From NCBI GenBank assembly GCA_029881555.1, contig JAOUMI010000020.1:1-9306 (forward strand): 9,306 bases of DNA. The letters are read 5' to 3'. The position numbers and the translations under genes were made by a program. The notes beneath the pieces are model-generated. The model was not told the DNA's origin and searched no databases. It saw only the letters and a program-made list of their open reading frames with translations. The stretch comes from Candidatus Bathyarchaeota archaeon. Its GTDB lineage: Archaea; Thermoproteota; Bathyarchaeia; Bathyarchaeales; Bathyarchaeaceae. Shown in pieces: positions 1-4,913 of this stretch (positions are counted from its first letter, which is position 1; the number at the start of each line of letters is the position of its first letter).

Positions 1-241
1 ATCTAGGTAGAGTCGTGTTGACTATCGCGTCCACGCCTTCTGCAGCTCTCACCACGTCCTCGGATTTGCCTGCGTCAACACGATGCGCTGACACTTTCTC
101 GCTCTTCAACCAGTCTCTAAGCTGCTCAGCTCTTCCCAGATTTATGTCAGCAACCCTTACTTCTTCAACTTCTGGATTTTTTGATAGCTCCGAGGCAACT
201 ACGATTCCAATAGCTCCAGTTCCTACCACAAGAATTTTCAT
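1..241 (-). CDS. Saccharopine dehydrogenase-like NAD(P)-binding oxidoreductase, N-terminal part (cut by window edge)
   Basis: Reading the minus strand from the ATG at 241 gives 80 residues with no stop up to the window edge, so the C-terminus is missing. The protein starts MKILVVGTGAIGIVVASEL, a classical Rossmann GxGxxG dinucleotide-binding turn at residues 7-12. It continues with a beta strand ending in VADIN (the acidic residue that usually contacts the adenine ribose) and a second strand with a GVDAIVNTT loop. This layout is typical of the N-terminal NAD(P) domain of the saccharopine dehydrogenase superfamily. The true substrate cannot be told, because the catalytic domain lies outside the window; lysine metabolism should not be assumed. 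Upstream there is only a weak GGGG element before the ATG. It is transcribed away from the accessory stretch to its right. Confidence 0.75.
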   Translation of the reverse strand, partial: MKILVVGTGAIGIVVASELSKNPEVEEVRVADINLGRAEQLRDWLKSEKVSAHRVDAGKSEDVVRAAEGVDAIVNTTLPR

Positions 242-287
242 GCAAGTTTCCCCAATCATGAGTTTGGTGTTTTTGTTTTCTCGTAAC

Positions 288-301
288 TAATAAGTTTTAT
301 G
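288..301 (-). promoter_or_regulatory. Possible TATA region of the leftmost gene
   Basis: On the minus strand this reads ATAAAACTTATTA, an A+T-rich box about 50 bases before the ATG at 241. It would place the transcription start near 265-270 and give a leader of roughly 25-30 bases. The match to an archaeal TATA box is only moderate. Confidence 0.3.
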
Positions 302-311
302 CGCAAGGGCT

Positions 312-398
312 CTGTTAACTCTTAGGGTGATGGGAAAGGCTGTTAACAGTCGGGTGATGGATTAAGATGAAGGGTTGCTGTAAACTTTCGGTTGATAA
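312..398 (+). repeat. Cluster of three degenerate ~21-base direct repeats
   Basis: Three copies in the same orientation lie at 312-333, 340-360 and 378-398. The shared pattern is CTGTtAAC, then two to four bases, then TCGG followed by TGATg; copy 1 has TAGG in place of TCGG. Gaps between copies are 6 and 17 bases. In copy 2 the first ten bases, CTGTTAACAG, form a perfect palindrome. Two further copies lie at 777-824 on the other side of the 400-732 ORF, again in the same orientation. The gaps are too short and uneven for CRISPR spacers. Function unknown. Confidence 0.55.
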
Positions 399-399
399 C

Positions 400-732
400 C
401 TAGAATGTTTGATGAATTTCAAGAAAAGTCATATATAAATCGAAATTAGCCTCTTTTGCTATTCTGCTAAGTAAAGTAATATCCGCTTGCGACAGTTTTT
501 CCTTCTTTACCTCCGAGATTTTCAGTTGCTTGATTGGTTCCAAGAACCACCATTTTCCTTCTTTCAAAGCCCAATCAATTTGACTAATATCGAGCTTTAG
601 ACCTCCACGTCTACAAGGATATACTGACGGATAACCTTCCCTTTTCATCTCTACGGTTGATGGATCTTTAGACAAGGCTTCTTTGTCAAGAAGATATTGA
701 AGAATCTTGTGAACTGCTTCAATCTGTTCCAA
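400..732 (-). CDS. Hypothetical protein, 110 aa, unrecognised
   Basis: I do not recognise this protein. It starts at a TTG (732-730) with a GGATGGGG ribosome-binding-like stretch 7-8 bases upstream on the minus strand and an in-frame TAG just before it. A later ATG (residue 29) would remove a well-formed amphipathic N-terminal helix. The protein is soluble and charged, with no signal peptide or membrane segment. A Tyr/Trp-rich middle (residues about 34-66, including CRRGG and KWWFLEP) sits between a helical N-terminus and a Lys/Glu-rich helical C-terminus. The region is A+T-rich compared with thiI, and the gene is bracketed by direct repeats and lies near a transposase remnant, so it may be accessory DNA. 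It could be a small regulator or the partner of the 920-1207 ORF, but nothing in the sequence proves this. Confidence 0.5.
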   Translation of the reverse strand: MEQIEAVHKILQYLLDKEALSKDPSTVEMKREGYPSVYPCRRGGLKLDISQIDWALKEGKWWFLEPIKQLKISEVKKEKLSQADITLLSRIAKEANFDLYMTFLEIHQTF

Positions 733-751
733 CTATGTTCCCCATCCCTTA

Positions 752-759
752 GATATAAT
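752..759 (-). promoter_or_regulatory. TATA box for the 400-732 ORF
   Basis: On the minus strand this reads ATTATATC, a good archaeal TATA sequence. It is centred about 23 bases before the TTG start at 732, so the transcript would begin at or very near the start codon (leaderless or nearly so). Confidence 0.4.
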
Positions 760-776
760 GGATGTTTAAAAAGGTG

Positions 777-824
777 CTGTGTAGTTGTCGGTTGATGTGT
801 TGCCTTGTAAAAAATCGGTTGATG
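777..824 (+). repeat. Second cluster of the ~21-base direct repeat (two copies)
   Basis: The copies at 777-798 and 805-824 carry the same TCGGTTGATG core as the three copies at 312-398, preceded by CTGTG or TTGTA in place of CTGTTAAC. They are 6 bases apart, the same gap as between copies 1 and 2. They lie upstream of the 400-732 ORF (minus) and roughly 100-145 bases before the 920-1207 ORF (plus), so they could be regulator-binding sites or ends of a decayed element. Confidence 0.5.
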
Positions 825-919
825 ACATTAATACTGTAAAGCCATTTATGACTAGAAGCAAACCACTTAAATCTGGTGCAACCTAACAAATCAAACAGCA
901 AGAATGGAACGGTGACAAG

Positions 920-1207
920 ATGGAAGAAAAAATCTTGCACTTACACGACAGATACAATTTGCGTAAGGAACGATGGACTCCAATCACGATACGCATTCAA
1001 CGATGGCTCGATGTTCGTGATTTCCGAGTCAGGCTCTCAATTATTGAAGGATATTACGACACATCTGGAAAGATTGACAAAGCAGTGAGTGAATATGGAA
1101 AAAACCGAGATTTCCCTGATTACCCAAAACACTTTGAGATAACTTGCGGTTTAGACCATATGCTTGAGATTGCCGAAACCCTCACGGAAATATGTCAGCA
1201 AGAATGA
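920..1207 (+). CDS. Hypothetical protein, 95 aa, unrecognised
   Basis: I do not recognise this protein. The ATG at 920 is preceded by GGTGA (911-915), an archaeal ribosome-binding core at good spacing, and by a possible TATA stretch around 864-874. The protein is soluble and charged: a basic, Trp-containing N-terminal half, a Tyr/Asp-rich centre and an acidic C-terminal helix with two cysteines (CGLDHML and ICQQE). There is no signal peptide or membrane segment. An overlapping reading from a GTG at 876 also stays open to 1088 but has no good ribosome binding site. Nine bases after the stop comes the end of a transposase remnant on the opposite strand, so the gene lies in DNA that has carried an insertion sequence. 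Confidence 0.5.
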   Translation: MEEKILHLHDRYNLRKERWTPITIRIQRWLDVRDFRVRLSIIEGYYDTSGKIDKAVSEYGKNRDFPDYPKHFEITCGLDHMLEIAETLTEICQQE

Positions 1208-1215
1208 CTTCACTA

Positions 1216-1389
1216 TCATTTTTGTTGGCTTGCGTTTTGGATTAGGGTAATCCACCTGTTCTTTCCTTTGACTTCGATTCCGCAAGCTTCTGCTGGTGTC
1301 TTTCCCTTCAAACCTTGGTGTGGTCTTATGAAGTTGTATTAGATTCTGAACCCATCAATTATTGTACTTGCGATTTCTGTATCTTTTAA
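1216..1389 (-). pseudogene. C-terminal remnant of a DDE transposase, with an internal stop
   Basis: The minus strand from 1389 reads LKDTEIASTIIDGFRI, then TAA (1341-1339), then YNFIRPHQGLKGKTPAEACG and a further 20 residues ending at a TGA (1218-1216). The YNFIRPHQGL-GKTPAEAxGI block is the hallmark end of the integrase core of DDE transposases, where the YN-RPH motif follows the last catalytic acidic residue. The stop replaces the usual His/Tyr before YNF. Everything upstream of the helix, including the catalytic acids, is absent, because the reading frame runs into the thiI stop codon at 1404-1402. This is a dead fragment of an insertion sequence that ended directly against the 3' end of thiI. 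Confidence 0.8.
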
Positions 1390-1401
1390 CCAAAAACTTA
1401 C

Positions 1402-2619
1402 CTATAGATTCACAATTTTAAGCGATTTAACCGATCTCTCGACCATGTCCTCTATGTCCAGCGCCTTCTCTGCCTCAGTCACTTCGTGAGGTTTCGCTCT
1501 GGTCACAGGTTTTCTCGGAAACGCTGTGCATCCCTTTGCCTTCTGGATTGAAGCCTCGTAGGTTCCTATTCTACGCGCTATCTGTTCTGTCTCGGTCTTG
1601 TCGAACCCCAGTAGCGGACGGTGTATCGGATACTTGGTTACGGCTGAGTTCAGCACCCTCAGGTTTTGCAGGGTTTGGCTCACTTGCTCCCCGATGGCTT
1701 CTCCGGTAACGATTCCCTCCGCCCTCACCATGTCCGCAATCTTCTCCGCAATCCGATACATCATGCGCTTGCAGAGGATGCACGTTAAACGTTCAAACCG
1801 CCTTTTCCCCTTAAACTCTGCGAGGTTCGGACCGTTCAGCGTCACGTACACTCTTCTTGGAAACCCGATTGCCCATTCAGACAGCACCTTAGCCACGTTC
1901 ATCGCCCGTTCGGTTGTGCTCTCGTCTGTAAACGGCGCGTTATCGAAGTACAGAGGCACAATAGGGCATCCTCTCTTCATGACCAACCAGCACGCCACCG
2001 GAGAGTCTATTCCTCCACTTAATAGGCTCACCACTCTGGGTTGGGTGCCCAACGGCAAGCCGCCAGCTCCCTCCACCACCATCGAATACACAAACGCCTG
2101 ATCATTCCTAACCTCCACTCCCAACGTCTCATCTGGACGCTTCAAGTTCACCGTTAAACACCGCTCTGGGAAAGCGTCTAACACCCGGCGCCCCACCTCC
2201 CTGCAAACATCCGTGCTGGTGTAGGGGTGATGTCCAACCCTTCTGCATTTGACCGCGAAGGTATTTTCCTCGCGAAGTATTAGACCTGCTAGAAACACGC
2301 TCTTATCAACTATTTCGTCAAGCTTTGAGGTAGTTTCTAGGGCGGGAGAAAGAGACGAGACCCCGAATACCCTAGCCAGCTTTTTAGAAGACTCCGTCGT
2401 CAATGAAGTCTTCAAAAAAAGTCTCCCGTGCTTTCGAATAATTCTGTTGTACAGAATCTCGTAACGCTTTAACACGCTCTTAATGTTTTTCAGCAGGCGG
2501 CGCTCATAAAACCTTCTCGTCCAAGCCCCTTTGATTCCTAACTCCCCACCGTACCGAACGATAACAGAGTCAAAATCTGCAGACCTAAATTGTTCGCAGT
2601 CGTTGGGGGCGGGTTGCAT
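1402..2619 (-). CDS. thiI: tRNA 4-thiouridine synthase ThiI, archaeal three-cysteine type
   Basis: ThiI adenylates U8 of tRNA and replaces the oxygen with sulfur; in bacteria the family also passes sulfur to the thiazole of thiamin. The 405 residues show an N-terminal ferredoxin-like part (VIVRYGGELGIKG, 19-31), a THUMP tRNA-binding domain (about 65-185) and a PP-loop ATPase domain with SGGIDS at 201-206. GEAIGEQVSQTLQN (306-319) is characteristic of the family. There is no rhodanese domain. Instead three cysteines stand at C280 and C283 (CILC) and C364 (KGCTAFP), the set that binds a [3Fe-4S] cluster in methanogen ThiI. The ATG at 2619 gives about 13 residues more than usual and has no strong ribosome binding site, so the exact start is uncertain. 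It lies 62 bases downstream of the HTH regulator on the same strand and may be co-transcribed. The gene is intact although an insertion-sequence remnant abuts its stop. Confidence 0.93.
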   Translation of the reverse strand: MQPAPNDCEQFRSADFDSVIVRYGGELGIKGAWTRRFYERRLLKNIKSVLKRYEILYNRIIRKHGRLFLKTSLTTESSKKLARVFGVSSLSPALETTSKLDEIVDKSVFLAGLILREENTFAVKCRRVGHHPYTSTDVCREVGRRVLDAFPERCLTVNLKRPDETLGVEVRNDQAFVYSMVVEGAGGLPLGTQPRVVSLLSGGIDSPVACWLVMKRGCPIVPLYFDNAPFTDESTTERAMNVAKVLSEWAIGFPRRVYVTLNGPNLAEFKGKRRFERLTCILCKRMMYRIAEKIADMVRAEGIVTGEAIGEQVSQTLQNLRVLNSAVTKYPIHRPLLGFDKTETEQIARRIGTYEASIQKAKGCTAFPRKPVTRAKPHEVTEAEKALDIEDMVERSVKSLKIVNL

Positions 2620-2681
2620 GAGGAATCCCTGTTAGCGGTGGTTAACCCCTATCTATGTGTTTCATGACGAGAAAGCTTTTG

Positions 2682-3074
2682 TTACCTTTGAATTTCCAGA
2701 CACAGGTCGCAGGCTTCTGGAACTGAGATAAAGTCTCTGTGCAAGTCGCACACAAGATCCTTGGTTCTAAGGTTCTTGCACAATTCGCAAAACTTCAGCA
2801 TTGCGTCAAAGGGTGAAAACCTCTCAGTGGCGATGCCAAGCGCAACTTCGTCGGCAATGGACTGAACAGAGGGCATGGCCTCAAGCTGCTTCATCCTCTT
2901 GTCTCCACGCTTCGAATAGAGGTAGTTACTCACAGCAGCCTGTGTCGTCCCCAACTTCTCAGCCGCAGCCACCTGAGAAAAGTGATATTTTTCAATAAGC
3001 GTCTTCGCTACCAAAGAGCGAAACGCTGGAAGCACAAGCTTCACAACGAGTTCACATGGAGGTCTCATATGCAT
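2682..3074 (-). CDS. COG2522-like HTH transcriptional regulator with cysteine-rich C-terminus
   Basis: This is a DNA-binding protein of 130 residues. Residues 5-30 form the conserved lead-in (PPCELVVKLVLPAFRSLVAK), followed by an XRE-like helix-turn-helix at about 33-56 (SQVAAAEKLGTTQAAVSNYL), the pattern of archaeal COG2522 regulators. The C-terminal part carries C96 and C99 (CELC), C109, and C122 and C125 (CDLC), a likely metal or Fe-S site that could sense metal, redox or thiol state (inference). The frame is open further upstream to 3164, but the ATG at 3074 is preferred: a TTTATAAG TATA box sits about 33 bases before it, a GTGTGA element lies just in front, and the family begins here. 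An inverted repeat at 3087-3101 lies between TATA box and start, suggesting autoregulation; a second copy lies in the divergent tRNA-Cys promoter. thiI follows 62 bases downstream. Confidence 0.85.
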   Translation of the reverse strand: MHMRPPCELVVKLVLPAFRSLVAKTLIEKYHFSQVAAAEKLGTTQAAVSNYLYSKRGDKRMKQLEAMPSVQSIADEVALGIATERFSPFDAMLKFCELCKNLRTKDLVCDLHRDFISVPEACDLCLEIQR

Positions 3075-3086
3075 TTCACACGTTTC

Positions 3087-3101
3087 TATAACAACGTTAT
3101 A
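3087..3101. promoter_or_regulatory. Inverted-repeat operator candidate A (regulator promoter)
   Basis: TATAACAACGTTATA is a perfect 6-3-6 inverted repeat (TATAAC-N3-GTTATA). It lies immediately downstream of the TATA box of the HTH gene (3103-3110) and just before the predicted transcription start near 3080. A protein bound here would block the polymerase. It matches candidate B at 3178-3192 in 14 of 15 bases, differing only in the middle base. Confidence 0.65.
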
Positions 3102-3102
3102 C

Positions 3103-3110
3103 CTTATAAA
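3103..3110 (-). promoter_or_regulatory. TATA box of the HTH regulator gene
   Basis: The minus strand reads TTTATAAG, a strong archaeal TATA box. Its centre is about 32 bases before the ATG at 3074, giving a leader of under ten bases that still contains a GTGA element. This position argues against the longer open frame that begins at 3164. Confidence 0.6.
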
Positions 3111-3175
3111 CCACTCCCCTCTTATATGACAACGGTAAAAAATTGTTAGGGGACAACAACGCACCGATGGAAAAA

Positions 3176-3183
3176 CATATAAC
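3176..3183 (+). promoter_or_regulatory. Probable TATA box of tRNA-Cys
   Basis: CATATAAC is centred about 28 bases before the first base of the tRNA, the spacing expected for transcription starting at or a few bases before the mature 5' end. A second TTATAT at 3188-3193 is too close to the tRNA. The box overlaps the left half of operator candidate B. Confidence 0.5.
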
Positions 3184-3192
3184 AGCGTTATA
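3178..3192. promoter_or_regulatory. Inverted-repeat operator candidate B (tRNA-Cys promoter)
   Basis: TATAACAGCGTTATA repeats the 6-3-6 inverted repeat seen at 3087-3101. Here the symmetry extends by one more base pair on each side (A3177 with T3193). The centres of the two sites are 91 bases apart. It covers the probable tRNA-Cys TATA box, so a bound protein would compete with TBP and repress the tRNA. The obvious candidate ligand is the adjacent HTH regulator (inference). Confidence 0.65.
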
Positions 3193-3207
3193 TCGCTTAT
3201 TTGACTT

Positions 3208-3282
3208 GCCGGGGTGGCCGAGTGGCTCAGGCAAGCGGCTGCAGACCGCTGTACGGGGGTTCAAATCCCTCCCCCGGCTCCA
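3208..3282 (+). tRNA. tRNA-Cys (anticodon GCA), CCA encoded
   Basis: A complete cloverleaf is seen. The acceptor arm GCCGGGG (3208-3214) pairs with CCCCGGC (3272-3278). The D arm is GCC with GGC (3217-3219, 3230-3232). The anticodon stem AGCGG with CCGCT encloses loop CTGCAGA with anticodon GCA at 3241-3243. The variable region is GTAC, and the T arm GGGGG with CCCTC encloses TTCAAAT. The discriminator is U (3279), as expected for tRNA-Cys, and CCA is encoded (3280-3282). The base after the anticodon is G, the G37 that methanogen SepRS prefers when methylated. No intron is visible. In SepRS/SepCysS archaea this tRNA is charged with phosphoserine, which SepCysS then converts to cysteine; that enzyme is encoded just downstream. 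Confidence 0.96.
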
Positions 3283-3325
3283 AATCATCGCAACTTAATC
3301 AATCAGATGATGCCTGATCAAATCT

Positions 3326-3337
3326 TTTAATATTAAA
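3326..3337 (+). promoter_or_regulatory. Palindromic TATA box of the SepCysE-like/SepCysS operon
   Basis: TTTAATATTAAA is a perfect 12-base palindrome 44 bases after the tRNA. Its centre predicts a transcription start at about 3355-3358, downstream of the first ATG (3350) and before the ATG at 3368, which supports the later start. The TTTT at 3325-3328 could also help end the tRNA-Cys transcript. Confidence 0.5.
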
Positions 3338-3367
3338 GAATGGACACAAATGCTAGAAGGATGCGTT

Positions 3368-3550
3368 ATGACAGAAAAAGCTGTTGAGGAAACTTTTGCA
3401 GCGTTGTTCGCCCTAACTGACTTGAGACAGATCTTCAGAGAAACCAAACCTACGTATCAGTTCAGCAACGAACAAAAGAGACGAATCAAGCAAATCGTTG
3501 AGAGATTGAGACAGAGTTTGGAAATAATCGAAAAGGAGCTAATAAAATGA
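3368..3550 (+). CDS. Small helical protein, probable free-standing SepCysE-like (SepRS-binding) domain
   Basis: This encodes 60 residues, all predicted helical and charged, with two helical segments: MTEKAVEETFAALFALTD and, after a short TKPTYQF turn, an amphipathic helix rich in Glu, Lys and Arg (residues about 35-59). There are no cysteines. The ATG at 3368 is chosen over 3350 because GAAGGAT at 3356-3362 is a suitably spaced ribosome binding site. Its stop overlaps the SepCysS start as ATGA (3547-3550), so the two are translationally coupled. In methanogens the scaffold SepCysE uses a small N-terminal helical domain to bind SepRS, and some archaea carry an equivalent N-terminal extension on SepCysS. 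Size, helicity and coupling suggest this ORF is that domain as a separate protein. The assignment rests on context, not on a recognised motif. Confidence 0.7.
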   Translation: MTEKAVEETFAALFALTDLRQIFRETKPTYQFSNEQKRRIKQIVERLRQSLEIIEKELIK

Positions 3551-4728
3551 AAAATATCGTCGACAACATCGAAGTTAGGGCAAGAGAGGAACTTTTCATA
3601 AATATCAACCCGATCCAACCTGGAGGCAGACTCACCACAGAAGCCATGAAAGCAATAATCGCCTACGGAGACGGCTACTCAACCTGCGACTGGTGCAAAA
3701 AGCCATTCAGACTCGACAAGATTCAAAGGCCGCCCATAGACGAATTTCACACTGAACTAGCAAAATTCTTGGGAATGGATCAGGTAAGGGTTGTCCCGGG
3801 TGCAAGGAGGGGATTCCAAGCCGTGGTTAACTCACTTGTGGAAAAGGGAGACGCTGTCATTGTCTCCTCATTAGCGCATTACACGGAGTTCTTGGCTGTG
3901 GAAGCCGCCGGAGGCATGGTCAAAGAAGTCCCTCTGAACAAAAACAACATTGTAACCGCTGAGAATACGACTCAAAAGATAGAAGAAGTGAAGAAGGAAA
4001 CAGGAGCCCTTCCAAAGCTGATCATGATAGACCACTTCGACTACATGCTAGGAAACGAACACGACGTTCACGGAATCGCGAAGGTGTCAAAAGACTATAA
4101 CATCCCCTTCCTATGCAACGGCGCCTACAGCATAGGAGTTATGCCAGTAAACGGAAAGGAGATAGGAGCCGACTTCCTCGTGGGTTCAGGACACAAGAGC
4201 TTCGCCTCCCCAGCACCTTCCGGAATCTTGGCAACCACCGAAAAGTGGGCAGACAAGGTGTTCAGAACAACCCGGATGGTTGGCGACTCGACAAAACGAA
4301 AATTTGGGATCAAAGAGGTGGAAATGATGGGCTGCACCTTAATGGGAGCTAACTTGATTGCGATGATGGCGAGTTTTCCCACAGTGCAAGAGCGGGTTAA
4401 ACACTGGGACGAAGAAGTCAAAAAAGGCAACTATTTTGCTGAGGAATTTCTGAAGATAGAGGGAAACAAGATTCTGAGCGAAATGCCGAGGAAACACACC
4501 CTAACCAAAGTGGACACAACCGAAAGCTTTGATAAGATCGCGCGAACCCACAAGAGGAGAGGCTTCTTTTTCAGCGATGAGTTAAAGGAGAGACGAATAG
4601 TCGGAGAATTTGTGGGCGCTACCAGAGCTTGGAAGCTAAACACTTACGGACTCACATGGGATCAAGTAAAATACCTAGCTCAAGCACTTCAAGACATCGC
4701 GAAGAAATACGGGATAAACATGACATAA
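3547..4728 (+). CDS. pscS: Sep-tRNA:Cys-tRNA synthase (SepCysS)
   Basis: This PLP enzyme converts O-phosphoseryl-tRNA(Cys) to cysteinyl-tRNA(Cys), the second step of tRNA-dependent cysteine synthesis. The 393 residues are full length. Family marks are NPIQPGGRLT (21-30), YSTCDWC with C47 and C50, VVPGARRGFQA (82-92), the PLP site GSGHKSF with Schiff-base lysine K217, and the third cysteine C263 (MGCTLMGAN). C47, C50 and C263 correspond to the three cysteines that carry persulfide or bind a [3Fe-4S] cluster in characterised SepCysS, so the enzyme looks fully competent. The start overlaps the upstream small gene by four bases. tRNA-Cys is encoded 264 bases upstream on the same strand. SepRS, which makes the substrate, is not in the window. 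The gene ends 13 bases from a convergent small zinc-protein gene. Confidence 0.95.
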   Translation: MKNIVDNIEVRAREELFININPIQPGGRLTTEAMKAIIAYGDGYSTCDWCKKPFRLDKIQRPPIDEFHTELAKFLGMDQVRVVPGARRGFQAVVNSLVEKGDAVIVSSLAHYTEFLAVEAAGGMVKEVPLNKNNIVTAENTTQKIEEVKKETGALPKLIMIDHFDYMLGNEHDVHGIAKVSKDYNIPFLCNGAYSIGVMPVNGKEIGADFLVGSGHKSFASPAPSGILATTEKWADKVFRTTRMVGDSTKRKFGIKEVEMMGCTLMGANLIAMMASFPTVQERVKHWDEEVKKGNYFAEEFLKIEGNKILSEMPRKHTLTKVDTTESFDKIARTHKRRGFFFSDELKERRIVGEFVGATRAWKLNTYGLTWDQVKYLAQALQDIAKKYGINMT

Positions 4729-4741
4729 AACGAGTCAAATC

Positions 4742-4879
4742 TTACTTCAACTTTCCAAGAGTCCTTGCACACGATTTACAAAGTCCATGGTGAAAGTAAC
4801 AATGAGCGCAGATGGGGCGTCCACACCTTCTGCAAACACTACTCGCTACCCCTTCGCCGCATACACTGCAGCCTTTCAA
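4742..4879 (-). CDS. Tiny zinc-binding protein with four CxxC pairs (45 aa)
   Basis: This frame encodes 45 residues beginning MKGCSVCGEG from a TTG (4879-4877). Eight of the residues are cysteines, arranged as CSVC (4-7), CRRC (16-19), CAHC (24-27) and CKSC (34-37), with histidines at 26, 30 and 31. The alternating pairs fit a two-zinc cross-brace or double zinc-ribbon fold. The chance of so regular a pattern in non-coding DNA is very low. An in-frame stop lies 12 codons before the TTG, and GGCGGG about six bases upstream may serve as a weak ribosome binding site; a CTG seven codons earlier is another possible start. The gene follows thi4 on the same strand after 34 bases, so it is probably in the thi4 transcript. 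Function unknown; zinc storage, metal delivery or a protein-binding adaptor are possible. Confidence 0.75.
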   Translation of the reverse strand: MKGCSVCGEGVASSVCRRCGRPICAHCYFHHGLCKSCARTLGKLK

Positions 4880-4913
4880 TAGATTCCCGCCGATTTTCAG
4901 AGTCCTTCAAAAC

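Noticed and set aside
312..398. CRISPR array or C/D box sRNA in the repeat cluster
   Set aside because: Gaps of 6 and 17 bases are too short for spacers. TGATG elements resemble C boxes, but no proper CTGA D boxes with guide-length spacing are present.
876..1088. Overlapping plus-strand ORF from a GTG, 70 residues
   Set aside because: It lacks a ribosome binding site and overlaps the better-supported 920-1207 ORF in another frame. A frameshift joining the two cannot be fully excluded.
1598..2101. Long open frame on the plus strand opposite thiI
   Set aside because: It is a shadow of the thiI coding sequence with no family features. Other long frames opposite the ATPase, SepCysS and thi4 were rejected for the same reason.
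3075..3164. Upstream extension of the HTH regulator by 30 residues
   Set aside because: The stretch contains the TATA box (3103-3110) and the inverted repeat (3087-3101), and the family's conserved region begins just after the ATG at 3074.
3357..3367. ATG at 3350 as start of the SepCysE-like gene
   Set aside because: The predicted transcription start lies at or after it, and the ribosome binding site GAAGGAT fits the ATG at 3368 instead.
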